Under the pieces are notes generated by a model that was not told where the DNA came from, made no database searches, and saw only the letters and a program-made list of their open reading frames with translations. Of a stretch of 64,000 nt of DNA, positions 48,828-58,339 are shown piece after piece; the stretch's first letter is position 1; each line of letters starts with the position of its first letter. The stretch covers positions 3,713,355 to 3,777,354 of the forward strand of contig NZ_CP082326.1 of the NCBI RefSeq assembly GCF_019884785.1, read 5' to 3'. The position numbers were made by a program, and so were the translations under genes. The stretch is from Crassaminicella profunda. GTDB taxonomy: Bacteria; Bacillota; Clostridia; Peptostreptococcales; Thermotaleaceae.

Positions 48828-50268
48828 ATATAGCATTTAATATATTCCCAGCAAATTGTTTGATATATTGATCAGGTACAGCCATATTTAGATTTTGTCC
48901 CTCTAACCCTGATGTTGTAATTCCTACTAGCTTTCCATACATATTAATCAATGCACCTCCTGAACTTCCTGGAGAAATGGGGGCTGTTATTTGGACCATT
49001 TTTATATCATCAAAATTTCTAAAACCTGATACAATACCGTCTGAAATAGTATTGAACAAACCTAAAGGGCTACCTATTGTTACAATCTTCTGCCCTCTTA
49101 CCAAATCTAAGTTCTTTTCATTTACTTCAATAGGTTTTGTTCTCCTGTCTACCTGTATTAATGCTAAATCATAATCCGTATGATATTTGATAATATTATA
49201 TGTCATGTATTCATTTTCATCATTTTCAAAAACTACACCAAAGAATGCACCTTTATGTACTACATGAAAATTCGTTATCATAAATCCATCATTACTGATT
49301 ACAACCCCTGAACCTCTTCCAATTAATTGTTTTTCCCCATCATATACATTAATCATCACTACTGATTCTGCCAACCTTGCAATTTCTTCATAACTTTTTT
49401 CACCCTGATTCTCTGCATTTGAATGGTCTTTATTTATTTTTCTCTCAAAATTTATAGATCTACCCTTTTCCTCCCTAGCTGTTTGTACTTTAGGTAAATA
49501 ATTTATTTTCTTCCTATGATTACCTACTGTAAATGGAATGATTGTAGCATGTATTTTTTTACCCCTTGCAGCATTTGAATAATTATTTATTTGAGGAAGT
49601 AACTGTTCTATATCTTCTTTAGGATTAATATAGAGTACATCGCACCCTATTTTAGATAATAATATCAAAAAGTACAGCTCATGTTCTTTAATTTCTCCAT
49701 AAAATACAACTTTGTGAATAACATCCATATTCCCTATATTTTCAAACAGCTGCTTTAAATATTTGTTCATCCATAATAATAATTTGACTCCAAAGTTTTT
49801 TCTAATTGTTTTACTTTTACCTATATTATTGACATCATACAAATCCATTATTTCTTTAAATACTAACTTTTTCGTCCATTCTAAGCATTCATTTTTTATT
49901 TCATACCCCATATTCAAGTTAGATAATGGATATAGACTTTTATAGTTCTGATTTTCAAAGTCCATATATTCATCCATGACCCTCTTCATTTTTTCTACTT
50001 CATTTATGTCTAAAGCTTTTTCTAACCCCTTTGTAAATAAAATATAATTTCCTTGCATGGATTGCAAATACTTATCTAGTTCTTTCAATTCATGAATATA
50101 CTCATTCTCATGCTCATTCATTCCTATTATTCTGCAAAAAAGAACTGATTTATTAAGACTTCCCTTTAAAGATTGACTTCTTTCATGGTTAAAAGTACAT
50201 TTCATGTCTTTAAAAGGTTTTTCAGTCTTCATTATTATAGTTTTCAAAGGCTTTGCTTTTATAATCAT
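48826..50268 (-). CDS. Trypsin-like serine protease fused to a YceG-like N-terminal domain
   Basis: A 480-residue protein in two parts. The C-terminal half (about 295-480) is an S1C/HtrA-type protease: GRGSGVVISNDGFMITNFHVV (split for length at the His), YDLALIQV with the Asp, and ISPGSSGGALIN with the nucleophile Ser. There is no PDZ domain, no signal peptide and no membrane helix, so it is probably cytoplasmic. The N-terminal ~285 residues have VVFYGEIKEHELYFLILL and CDVLYINPKED, reminiscent of YceG-like proteins from tellurite-resistance/stress loci. A short charged linker (about 262-290) joins them. No ter genes lie nearby. It stands alone between cobO and nrdG. Confidence 0.72.
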   Translation of the reverse strand: MIIKAKPLKTIIMKTEKPFKDMKCTFNHERSQSLKGSLNKSVLFCRIIGMNEHENEYIHELKELDKYLQSMQGNYILFTKGLEKALDINEVEKMKRVMDEYMDFENQNYKSLYPLSNLNMGYEIKNECLEWTKKLVFKEIMDLYDVNNIGKSKTIRKNFGVKLLLWMNKYLKQLFENIGNMDVIHKVVFYGEIKEHELYFLILLSKIGCDVLYINPKEDIEQLLPQINNYSNAARGKKIHATIIPFTVGNHRKKINYLPKVQTAREEKGRSINFERKINKDHSNAENQGEKSYEEIARLAESVVMINVYDGEKQLIGRGSGVVISNDGFMITNFHVVHKGAFFGVVFENDENEYMTYNIIKYHTDYDLALIQVDRRTKPIEVNEKNLDLVRGQKIVTIGSPLGLFNTISDGIVSGFRNFDDIKMVQITAPISPGSSGGALINMYGKLVGITTSGLEGQNLNMAVPDQYIKQFAGNILNAI

Positions 50269-50508
50269 TTTGCTTCACTCCAAAAATTCGAAAATTTATA
50301 TCCTTATTTTATCATTTTTGGATTTAAAAAACTGCAAAATGAACTCAATTTTATCAAAATTAGTTTGAAATTGTCATTCATTGTAATGCAATTCATCGAG
50401 ATTATCTGGTATGACCTTGATCTTCCTGATTCAAATAGACTAAACATATTCAAACTTTAGTGAAAAATCAATAGTGTATTTTCCATATGTTTAAGATTTA
50501 ATTAAAAT

Positions 50509-50542
50509 AACAAATGCCCTCCTTTCACATGAGAGCATTTGT
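50509..50542 (-). terminator. Terminator after nrdG
   Basis: AACAAATGC and GCATTTGTT arms with a GAG/CTC inner pairing, followed by ATTTTAATT on the minus strand. The region to 50268 (about 240 bases) holds no gene. Confidence 0.8.
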
Positions 50543-50546
50543 TATA

Positions 50547-51233
50547 TCATTTTCGAATTTTAAAAACTTCAAAATATCCTTCTAATTCTTTTTCTATCTC
50601 TTCTAACGTTTCTATATCATAGGGATGTAGCTTATTCTCTCCTACTAATACGGTTTCTCCATCCCTAAAATTTTGTATAGAATACCTTTTACTACCCTTT
50701 AAATAGTTTGCAATCTCTAAAATATCTTCTTTGGTTAATAACTCTTTGCACACAGTTGTCCGAAATTCATAATCTATATGTGAATTTCTTAGAAGATCAA
50801 TCGTATTCTTTATAGCTTTTATATCTATATTCGTTCCTATAACCGTTTCATATTTATGAAAGGGCGCTTTTATATCCATGGCTACATAATCTACAATCTT
50901 TTCGTGGATCAGCCTTTTGACTACTTCTGGATTACTTCCATTGGTATCTAATTTTACTAAATACCCTGTATCCTTTACTCTTTTTGCAAAATCATATAAT
51001 CCTCTATGTAAAGTTGGTTCCCCCCCAGAAATACATACAGCATCTACAAATTTTTTCCTCTTTTTTAGAAAAGCAAATATTTCATCATGGTCAATGGTCT
51101 CCCCCTGGCCTTTGACCAAATGATAATTATGACAATATTTGCATAGCATATTGCAATTTGAACAAAAATAAACGATGCTAATTTTATCAGGATAATCAAT
51201 AAAAGATGCTTTTTCTTGCCCTATAATGTTCAT
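50547..51233 (-). CDS. nrdG: NrdG, activase of the anaerobic ribonucleotide reductase
   Basis: A radical-SAM enzyme that installs the glycyl radical in NrdD. 228 residues, with the iron-sulfur motif CNMLCKYC (CxxxCxxC) near residue 26 and the SAM glycine motif CISGGEPTLH near residue 62. The ATG at 51233 follows AAGGGGTG; an earlier in-frame start at 51266 lies too near nrdD. It is 72 bases after nrdD on the same strand, the standard order, and ends at a terminator. Confidence 0.94.
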   Translation of the reverse strand: MNIIGQEKASFIDYPDKISIVYFCSNCNMLCKYCHNYHLVKGQGETIDHDEIFAFLKKRKKFVDAVCISGGEPTLHRGLYDFAKRVKDTGYLVKLDTNGSNPEVVKRLIHEKIVDYVAMDIKAPFHKYETVIGTNIDIKAIKNTIDLLRNSHIDYEFRTTVCKELLTKEDILEIANYLKGSKRYSIQNFRDGETVLVGENKLHPYDIETLEEIEKELEGYFEVFKIRK

Positions 51234-51304
51234 GTTCAACACCCCTTGAGTCATAAATTTAGGCAAGGTTTTTCACCTTGCCTTTAAATGTATTGCATCA
51301 ATTT

Positions 51305-53431
51305 TTAACCAATTTTCACATCAACTTTAACTTGTTTATTTTTTAAGCTTTGTCCACAAGAAAATTCTTTTCGATCCTTAAATTCTTCTTTCTTCCCCTT
51401 ATTCCATGCTTGAACGGGTCTGTGGAATCCTACTACTCTCGTCCAAACTTCCGCTTCTTTTCCACAGTGAGGACATTCAAAATGCTCTCCTGATAGATAA
51501 CCATGTTCTGCACAAATAGAGAAAGTTGGGGTAATGGTGATATAAGGAATACTGCTGTTTTCCATCACTCTTTTTAATAAAATTTTACAAGTCTCTATAC
51601 TATCAATTTCTTCCCCTAAGAATCCATGAAGTACCGTTCCTCCTGTATATAGGGTTTGTAATTTTTCTTGTAGCTCAATAGCTTCAAAAATATCTTCTGT
51701 ATACCCTACTGGAAGTTGTGTAGAATTTGTATAGTATGGTTCATCATTTCCTTGAGTAAAGATATTTTGATACAGCTTTTTATCCAATCTAGCAAAACGA
51801 TAGCTTGCCCCTTCCGCTGGAGCTGCTTCAAGGTTCCATAGACTTCCTGTTTCTTCTTGAAATATTTGTATCACTCTATTCATAAATTCCATAATCTCAA
51901 CAGCAAATTCGTTACCTTCTTCTGTTGTAATATCTACACCTAATAGATTTACACAAGCTTCATTCATACCATTTAAGCCAATTGTTGAGAAATGGTTTTT
52001 AAAGAACTCACCTGTACCATCCTTAACCCCTTGAAGATAGTATCTTGAATAAGGATATAATCCTGCATCCATATATTTTTCTAGAACAACTCTCTTACTT
52101 TCACAAATTTCTTTTGCAATCTCCATTAACTCTCTTACTCTACGTTTAAATTCTTCTGTTGAATTAGCAGCATATCCAATTCTAGCCATATTTAATGTAA
52201 CTACATTAATAGATCCTGTTAATGGATTTGCACCAAATAATCCTCCACCACGTCTTCTAAGCTCACGATTGTCCAGTCTTAGTCGACAGCACATGCTCCT
52301 TACGTCCTCAGGAGATAGCTCAGAATTTAAGAAGTTTGCAAAATAAGGTGTTCCAAACTTTCTTGTCATTTCCATAATAGCATTGACAGGTTCAGAATTC
52401 CAAGGAAAATCTGGTGTGATGTTTACAGTTGGAATAGGGAAACTAAAGGCCCTTCCTGCACCATCCCCTTCCATCATGACTTCACAAAATGCCTTATTAA
52501 ATAAATCCATTTCCTTTTGGAATTCTTTATAAGTTTTGTCCATTCTTTCTCCACCAATGATTACTGGCTGATTTTTAAGAAGTGGATGTGGTGTAATATC
52601 TAATGTAACATTAGTAAACGGTGTTTGAAATCCTACTCTTGTAGGAACATTTAAGTTAAATACAAATCTTTGAACAGTTTTTTTCACTTGCTCATACGTA
52701 AGATTATCATAATAAATAAAAGGTGCTAAATATGTATCCAGACTTGATACTGCTTGCGCTCCTGCTGCTTCTCCTTGAAGGGTATAAAGTAGATTTACAA
52801 GCTGTCCTAAAGCTGACTCTAGATGTCTTGGTGGTCTTGATTCAATCTTTCCTTTCGCTCCTCTAAAACCACTTCTTAAGAAAGCTTCCAAATCCCATCC
52901 ACAACAATAAGGTGCTAAAAGTCCTAAATCATGAATATGTAAGTCTCCTCTAATATGGGCTTCTCTTAATTCTTTTTTATAAATTTTATTTAGCCAATAC
53001 TTCTTTGTAATACTTTCAACAATATGATTATTAAGACCCTGAAGACTAAATCCCATATTGGCATTTTCATTTACTCGCCAATCCTCTAGATTCACATATT
53101 CTTCAACCATTCTTTCTGCATCCATAAATAGATTTTTTACTTCTCGAATCTCTTCATGCCTCTTTCTATAGATAATAAACGCCTTTGCTGTTCTAGCGTG
53201 TCCTTCTTCTATTAATACTTTTTCTACTATGTCTTGCACATCTTCTACAGATGGTATACTTGCACCATATGTTTCGTGTATGATTTCAACGACGATCTTT
53301 GCAAGTTTTGTAGCTACCATTTCATCTTTTCCACCTACAGATTTTGCTGCAGCAAAGATAGCTAATTTAATTTTACTACTATCAAAATCAACGATTTCAC
53401 CGTTTCTTTTTTGAACCTTTGTTACTGACAT
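51305..53431 (-). CDS. nrdD: NrdD, anaerobic (class III) ribonucleoside-triphosphate reductase
   Basis: Reduces ribonucleoside triphosphates to deoxy forms without oxygen. 708 residues: an N-terminal ATP-cone (MSVTKVQKRNGEIVDFDSSK, about 1-90), the reductase core, a zinc-binding tail with CAEHGYLSGEHFECPHCG and a glycyl-radical stretch RVVGFHRPVQ near 668. Together with nrdG it supports anaerobic life. AGGAGGGG precedes the ATG. An NrdR box lies about 45 bases upstream, so the nrdDG operon is probably under NrdR control. Confidence 0.97.
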   Translation of the reverse strand: MSVTKVQKRNGEIVDFDSSKIKLAIFAAAKSVGGKDEMVATKLAKIVVEIIHETYGASIPSVEDVQDIVEKVLIEEGHARTAKAFIIYRKRHEEIREVKNLFMDAERMVEEYVNLEDWRVNENANMGFSLQGLNNHIVESITKKYWLNKIYKKELREAHIRGDLHIHDLGLLAPYCCGWDLEAFLRSGFRGAKGKIESRPPRHLESALGQLVNLLYTLQGEAAGAQAVSSLDTYLAPFIYYDNLTYEQVKKTVQRFVFNLNVPTRVGFQTPFTNVTLDITPHPLLKNQPVIIGGERMDKTYKEFQKEMDLFNKAFCEVMMEGDGAGRAFSFPIPTVNITPDFPWNSEPVNAIMEMTRKFGTPYFANFLNSELSPEDVRSMCCRLRLDNRELRRRGGGLFGANPLTGSINVVTLNMARIGYAANSTEEFKRRVRELMEIAKEICESKRVVLEKYMDAGLYPYSRYYLQGVKDGTGEFFKNHFSTIGLNGMNEACVNLLGVDITTEEGNEFAVEIMEFMNRVIQIFQEETGSLWNLEAAPAEGASYRFARLDKKLYQNIFTQGNDEPYYTNSTQLPVGYTEDIFEAIELQEKLQTLYTGGTVLHGFLGEEIDSIETCKILLKRVMENSSIPYITITPTFSICAEHGYLSGEHFECPHCGKEAEVWTRVVGFHRPVQAWNKGKKEEFKDRKEFSCGQSLKNKQVKVDVKIG

Positions 53432-53465
53432 TATACCCCTCCTATTGTGTTGCTTGAAAAAGCAT

Positions 53466-53481
53466 GTACTATATATTGTAT
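53466..53481. promoter_or_regulatory. Putative NrdR box of nrdDG
   Basis: The 16 bases read ATACAATATATAGTAC on the minus strand, matching 13 of 16 positions of the NrdR consensus ACACWATATATWGTGT. A second box at the expected distance could not be defined clearly. Confidence 0.6.
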
Positions 53482-53612
53482 ATTATGCACTATTGTCCAC
53501 ACTTATGACAATAATCCTACGGAACTAATTCTTACAAGTTTTGACCCCTTTTAACATAAATTCTCTATCATTCTCTTGAGTTCTCAATCTTATATTTTTA
53601 TCCTATTTTCTT

Positions 53613-53643
53613 TCACAAAAAAAATCTTCCCCTAGAAGATTTT
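53613..53643 (-). terminator. Second terminator downstream of pyrE
   Basis: AAAATCTTC, five-base loop, GAAGATTTT and a T run on the minus strand. It lies 65 bases past the first terminator, with no gene in between. Confidence 0.75.
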
Positions 53644-53704
53644 CCCTTAGGTAATCCATAAATTTTAAATATTTATCAGTTATTTCCTATTTATCATAAA
53701 ATAT

Positions 53705-53728
53705 AAAAGGATATGCTTTTGCATATCC
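53705..53728 (-). terminator. Terminator after pyrE
   Basis: GGATATGC, AAAA, GCATATCC then TTTTATATTTT, just past the pyrE stop. Confidence 0.88.
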
Positions 53729-53730
53729 TG

Positions 53731-54363
53731 CTATTTCGTAAATATATAAGGTTCTTTACTCCATTTTTCTAGTAGCTCTTTTTCTTGTTCTTCAATATAA
53801 CCCATCTCTATGGCTATAGGAAGAAGAACAGAATAACTGGTTAACGTATTATATGAAATTTTTTCTTTATTAAAAATATCATCTACTTTAGAGAAACCAT
53901 AAGTAAAGATTGCTACAACTCCTAATACTTCTGCTCCTGCTTCTTGTAACGCCTTTACTGCCTTCATAGAGCTTCCACCTGTTGATAGTAAGTCTTCAAT
54001 CACTACTACCTTTTGTCCTTGTTTTACAAGCCCCTCAATTTGATTTCCTTTTCCATGTCCCTTTGCAGAACTTCTTACATAGGCCATAGGTAAATTCATT
54101 TTTTGAGAAACCCATGCAGCATGTGGAATACCCGCTGTAGCTGTTCCTACTAAAACCTCTGCTTCTGGATATTTTTCCTTAATTAATCCTTGAAATCCTT
54201 CTGCAATCAAATCTCTTACCTTCGGATAACTCATGGTCAAACGATTGTCGCAATAAATAGGAGATTTAATTCCAGATGCCCAAGTAAATAAATCATCTGT
54301 ACTCTTTATGGTTACTGCCTGAATTTCTAAAAGTTTCTTTGCAAGTTCTTTACTAGTATTCAT
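53731..54363 (-). CDS. pyrE: Orotate phosphoribosyltransferase
   Basis: Joins orotate and PRPP to orotidine 5'-phosphate in pyrimidine synthesis. 210 residues, standard length, with the PRPP loop VVVIEDLLSTGGSSMKAV (about 118-135) and the flexible-loop ASAKGHGKGN region (reads RSSAKGHGKGNQ) near residue 92. It is transcribed alone, away from other pyr genes. Its 5' region holds a PyrR-binding sequence that overlaps the ribosome site, so uridine nucleotides likely control translation. Confidence 0.95.
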   Translation of the reverse strand: MNTSKELAKKLLEIQAVTIKSTDDLFTWASGIKSPIYCDNRLTMSYPKVRDLIAEGFQGLIKEKYPEAEVLVGTATAGIPHAAWVSQKMNLPMAYVRSSAKGHGKGNQIEGLVKQGQKVVVIEDLLSTGGSSMKAVKALQEAGAEVLGVVAIFTYGFSKVDDIFNKEKISYNTLTSYSVLLPIAIEMGYIEEQEKELLEKWSKEPYIFTK

Positions 54364-54371
54364 TTTTACTC

Positions 54372-54405
54372 CTCCTTGTTAGCCTCACCGGACTATTTTT
54401 AAAGG
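54372..54405 (-). promoter_or_regulatory. PyrR-binding RNA element overlapping the pyrE ribosome site
   Basis: The leader contains AGTCCGGTGAGGCT, a close match to the PyrR anti-antiterminator loop (AGUCCnGnGAGGCU), and the following AACAAGGAGG carries the ribosome site. CCTT upstream can pair with AAGG, so the bound hairpin would hide the Shine-Dalgarno sequence. No terminator follows before the ATG, unlike in Bacillus, so control would be translational. Confidence 0.68.
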
Positions 54406-54539
54406 TTTTTTTACCGTAATAATTTTATCATGCTATCATTATACTGTCAATTTATCCTGATGCACAAAAACATCTTATATGCTGTGGATAACTTCTGTTT
54501 CCTCGTATTTTATCCACTTTTTATTCATAATAATCTATT

Positions 54540-55472
54540 TTATCTTTCTTCTCTTGAATAAGAAAGTCCGAGTCCTTCTGGTGCTGCTATATTTCTATTT
54601 CCCTTTTTCGCAGATATAAAAATCAATACGCCTACAGTAAACAAATAAGGCAGCATTTTCATAAAAAATGGAGAAATAGTGAACCCTAAGGTTTGTGCAC
54701 GATAACCTAAAATATCTAGCCCTCCAAATATATAAGAACCTATAAGAGCCCTTGATGGATTCCATAAGGCAAAAATAACTAATGATACGGCAATCCACCC
54801 TCTTCCTGCTGTCATATTCTCAAGCCATGCAGGTGCATAAGCAAGGGATAAATAGGCCCCACCTGCTCCAGCAAGAACACCTCCAATAAATACATGAATA
54901 TACTGGATTTTGCTTACAGAAATCCCAACAGCATCTGCTGCTGCAGGATTTTCTCCAACGGCTTTTAGCTTTAATCCCATATTGGTCTTATATAAATAAA
55001 TCCATACAGCAATAACCATCAAATAACTAACATATACTAACAAATCTTGATCAAAGAATACAGGCCCTATAAAAGGAATCTTTGAAAGAAAAGGAATCGC
55101 TATTTTTTCAAATTTTACAGGTGCTGGTATACCGATCATACTCTTTCCAATAAAGCTACTTAATCCTGTTCCAAAAATGGTGAGAGCTAAACCACTTACA
55201 ACTTGACTAGATTTTAATGTAATGGTCAAAAATGCATGAATCAATGAAAATAATCCTGCTGCCAGCATTGCAGCTAAAAATCCAATCCAAGGATTATTGG
55301 TTGCAGTTGCTGCTTTAAAACCGCATACAGCACCAATAAGCATCATCCCTTCAACACCTAAATTTAAATTGCCAGATTTTTCACAAATGATTTCTCCTAA
55401 AGCTGCATATAAAATAGGAGTTCCAGCAATAACTGCTGCTGACAATGCACTAATCACAATATCTTGGTTCAT
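54540..55472 (-). CDS. Nucleoside ABC transporter permease, BmpD/NupQ type
   Basis: A 310-residue permease of the BPD_transp_2 family with about 8-9 membrane helices. It has GTPILYAALGEIICEKSGNLN and the conserved NLGVEGMMLIGA near the start and VGENPAAADAVGIS in the middle. The ATG at 55472 is preceded by AAGGAGG; an upstream TTG at 55496 is not favoured. It overlaps the neighbouring permease gene by 23 bases, so the two are translationally coupled. Last gene of the transporter part of the operon. Confidence 0.92.
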   Translation of the reverse strand: MNQDIVISALSAAVIAGTPILYAALGEIICEKSGNLNLGVEGMMLIGAVCGFKAATATNNPWIGFLAAMLAAGLFSLIHAFLTITLKSSQVVSGLALTIFGTGLSSFIGKSMIGIPAPVKFEKIAIPFLSKIPFIGPVFFDQDLLVYVSYLMVIAVWIYLYKTNMGLKLKAVGENPAAADAVGISVSKIQYIHVFIGGVLAGAGGAYLSLAYAPAWLENMTAGRGWIAVSLVIFALWNPSRALIGSYIFGGLDILGYRAQTLGFTISPFFMKMLPYLFTVGVLIFISAKKGNRNIAAPEGLGLSYSREER

Positions 55473-56559
55473 TGATTTTAGCCTCCTTTTTAGCAAAAAA
55501 TCTTTGATCTAAGCTCACACGATACTGGGTAAAAAATTCTCCTCCCAATACACAAAAAAGTATCAATCCTTGAAGCATCAAAGCAATTGATGCTGGCAAT
55601 CCACTAGTTTGTACTGCATATCCGCCTACAATTAGTCCCCCAAATAAGAAGGATACAAAAATAGCTGCAATAGGATTCAATCTTGCTAACCAAGCAATAA
55701 TAATAGCACTATAGCCATATCCTGGCGAAAAATTAGATTGTAGTCTATGAATAATTCCAGATACTTCTGTCATTCCTGCAATTCCTGCAATTCCACCACT
55801 CACCAAAAGGGATAATATAATATTTTTCACCACGTTCATCCCTGCATACTTAGCAGCTGTGCTATTTTCACCAGCAACTCTTAGTTCATATCCCCATACC
55901 GTCTTATTAAGGACCACATACAAGATAAAAGCTACAATCAAAGCGATAACAATCCCCATATGCACCCGAGTATTCCCAAAGCTTGGCAAAAACGCTGCAG
56001 GACTGAATTCCTTTGTAATAGGAAAATTAAATCCATCTGGATCTTTCCAAGGTCCAAAAACAAGATAATCTACTGATAAAATTCCTACATAATTCATCAT
56101 TAATGTAGTAATGGTTTCATTAGTTCCCCAAAAGGCTCTAGCAATAGCTGGAACCATTGCCCAAATAGCGCCTCCTAAAAACCCTCCTATGAGCATCATA
56201 GGAATCAATATATACGCAGGTAAATGTCCAAAATTTAAAGCAATGCCACTTGCAACAATCCCTCCTGCATAAATTTGTCCTTCTGCCCCAATATTCCAAA
56301 GCTTCATTCGAAAAGCAACAGATACAGCTAATGTTGCAAGTAAAAGTGGAATCGTCTTTACAATCGTTTCATTAATTCCATAAGTAGAACCAAAAGCACC
56401 ATCCACCATGGTACCATATGTTTCTATAGGAGAATGTCCAGAAAATATAAGGAATATTGCTCCTATAGTCAATGCAAGAAAAATACTCCCAATCCTTATG
56501 CCAGCCAAAGCATACGGACTACTTACATTTCTTTTCTCTATTTTTAGTAACTTTGTCAT
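55450..56559 (-). CDS. Nucleoside ABC transporter permease, NupP type
   Basis: A 369-residue membrane protein, the partner permease. Motifs: GFLGGAIWAMVPAIARAFWGTNETITTLMMNYVG (positions about 135-168) and VAGENSTAAKYAGMN, the same VGEN-type loop as in the other subunit, about 230-245. It starts 12 bases after the ATPase gene ends (ribosome site AGGAGG) and overlaps the next permease. Family knowledge places these in uptake of nucleosides such as guanosine and adenosine. Confidence 0.92.
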   Translation of the reverse strand: MTKLLKIEKRNVSSPYALAGIRIGSIFLALTIGAIFLIFSGHSPIETYGTMVDGAFGSTYGINETIVKTIPLLLATLAVSVAFRMKLWNIGAEGQIYAGGIVASGIALNFGHLPAYILIPMMLIGGFLGGAIWAMVPAIARAFWGTNETITTLMMNYVGILSVDYLVFGPWKDPDGFNFPITKEFSPAAFLPSFGNTRVHMGIVIALIVAFILYVVLNKTVWGYELRVAGENSTAAKYAGMNVVKNIILSLLVSGGIAGIAGMTEVSGIIHRLQSNFSPGYGYSAIIIAWLARLNPIAAIFVSFLFGGLIVGGYAVQTSGLPASIALMLQGLILFCVLGGEFFTQYRVSLDQRFFAKKEAKINEPRYCD

Positions 56560-56571
56560 CTTCCTTTCCTC

Positions 56572-58083
56572 CTAACCCACTTGTCCACTAAGCATCATCA
56601 TACCGATCTCATCCATTGTGGTCTCCTCTGGTTTTACAATTCCTGTAACCTTTCCCCCTTCTAAGACAACAATCCTATCTGACAATCTTAAAATGTGCTC
56701 TAAATCTTCAGAGATAAATAAAACAGCACACCCCTTATCTCTTTGCTTTAGTAATAAATCATACACAGCTTCTGTTGTTGCAATATCTAATCCCCTAACA
56801 GGATAAGCTGCAATTAAAACCTTTGGATCTTCTAGTATTTCTCTTCCTAATAAGATCTTTTGAAGATTACCTCCAGATAAACTACTAATAGGTGCATCTA
56901 TATCTGCAATCTTAATTTCAAATTGATCAACAATTTTTTTTGCTTCTTCTCTTATTTTCTTCTTCTGAATAAAGAAGCCTTTTCTTCTCTTCGCTTTTCG
57001 ATAATCTTTTAGAATAAAATTATCGGTAAGATCCATACTTCCTACAAGCCCCATACCGATACGATCCTCTGGTACAAAACTAAATCCCATATCAATGATT
57101 TGGCGGACACTTTTTCCACCTACCTCTTGACCATCTATTTTAATATTTCCACTTTCCATTTTTCTAAGGCCTGCAATCCCTTCAGCCAATTCCTTTTGTC
57201 CATTTCCAGAAATTCCTGCAATCCCTACAATTTCTCCTTTTCTTACCTGAAAAGATACATTTTTTAAAGCTGCGATTCCTTTATCATTGTTAATGGTTAC
57301 ATTTTCTATATCTAAGCCGATTTCTTTTCCTTCTTTTCTATCTTTTATCTTTTTTTCTGATATAGGTTTTCCAACCATCATTTCTGTTAAAGTTTTTTCA
57401 TCTACTTCACTTTTTAATACCGTCCCTACCTGTACACCTTTTCTTAGTACTGTAATTCGATCTGCAAGATCCATAACTTCTCTCATTTTATGAGTAATGA
57501 TTACAATTCCACATCCATTTGCAGCCATTTTTCTTAATATAGTAAATAATTCCTTTATTTCTTGAGGAGTAAGGACAGCAGTAGGTTCATCTAATATTAA
57601 TATATCTGCTCCTCTATACAAAGCTTTTAATATTTCTATTCTTTGTTTTTCCCCAACAGACATATGATAAACATAGTCACTTGGATGAATGGATAAACCA
57701 TATTTTTCAGAAAAGTCAAGTATCTCTTTTTCTATCTTTTTCTTATTTAAAAACAACCCTTTTTTATACCCTAAAATAATATTTTCACTTGCTGTCAAAT
57801 TTTCTACAAGCTTAAAATGCTGATGAATCATCCCTACCCCATTTAAAATAGCATCCTTTGGCGAACTAAGAATCACCTTTTTTCCATGAAGCATCATTTC
57901 TCCCGCATCTTGTTTATAAACACCAGCCAAAATATTCATTAAAGTAGATTTACCCGCACCGTTTTCTCCTAATAGGGCATGAATTTCCCCTTTTTTTAAT
58001 GAAAAATTAACATCTTGATTCACCCAGTTTTGTCCAAATCTTTTGCCAATACTGTCCATAGCTACTAACAAATTGTCATTCAT
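56572..58083 (-). CDS. Nucleoside ABC transporter ATPase, NupO/BmpB type
   Basis: A 503-residue double ABC ATPase. Domain 1: Walker A GENGAGKSTLMN (about 38-49) and signature MSVGEKQRIEIL. Domain 2: degenerate Walker A GISGNGQKEL and signature SLSGGNLQKILLGREI. This asymmetry is typical of the family. The gene is preceded by GGGGAGG and separated from the BMP lipoprotein by 256 bases holding two hairpins, so the ATPase and permeases may be expressed less than the lipoprotein. Confidence 0.94.
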   Translation of the reverse strand: MNDNLLVAMDSIGKRFGQNWVNQDVNFSLKKGEIHALLGENGAGKSTLMNILAGVYKQDAGEMMLHGKKVILSSPKDAILNGVGMIHQHFKLVENLTASENIILGYKKGLFLNKKKIEKEILDFSEKYGLSIHPSDYVYHMSVGEKQRIEILKALYRGADILILDEPTAVLTPQEIKELFTILRKMAANGCGIVIITHKMREVMDLADRITVLRKGVQVGTVLKSEVDEKTLTEMMVGKPISEKKIKDRKEGKEIGLDIENVTINNDKGIAALKNVSFQVRKGEIVGIAGISGNGQKELAEGIAGLRKMESGNIKIDGQEVGGKSVRQIIDMGFSFVPEDRIGMGLVGSMDLTDNFILKDYRKAKRRKGFFIQKKKIREEAKKIVDQFEIKIADIDAPISSLSGGNLQKILLGREILEDPKVLIAAYPVRGLDIATTEAVYDLLLKQRDKGCAVLFISEDLEHILRLSDRIVVLEGGKVTGIVKPEETTMDEIGMMMLSGQVG

Positions 58084-58113
58084 ATTGAACCTCCCCTATT
58101 CTAAAAATCAAAT

Positions 58114-58172
58114 CCTGCTATAACAACTATTTATAAAAAACTTTTTCTCTTATACCTAATTGTTATAACAGG
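58114..58172. repeat. Inverted repeat between the BMP gene and the ABC ATPase
   Basis: CCTGCTATAACAA and TTGTTATAACAGG pair at 12 of 13 bases around a 33-base loop. Possible operator or mRNA structure. Confidence 0.45.
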
Positions 58173-58301
58173 CTTATATATTTATCTCTAAACTCATTAG
58201 ATTTACACAGTAAACACTCTCATTAAAAGTTAAAAATAAGTATTCAGATACAAATGCTACACTACCTAAATGAATTCTCACATTTTCAATACGTATAAAT
58301 A

Positions 58302-58331
58302 TTGGCACACAAAACAACGGTTGTGTGCCAA
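58302..58331 (-). terminator. Hairpin after the BMP gene
   Basis: TTGGCACACAA, 8-base loop, TTGTGTGCCAA, then TATTTATA on the minus strand. The T run is weak, so it may be an incomplete terminator or a 3'-end stabiliser. Confidence 0.65.
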
Positions 58332-58339
58332 TACAAAAT

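Noticed and set aside
54480-54520. GTGGATAA...TTATCCAC near the permease 3' end as a further copy of the dispersed element
   Set aside because: Only the short GTGGATAAC word is shared; the other blocks of the element are missing. It is more likely a local hairpin.
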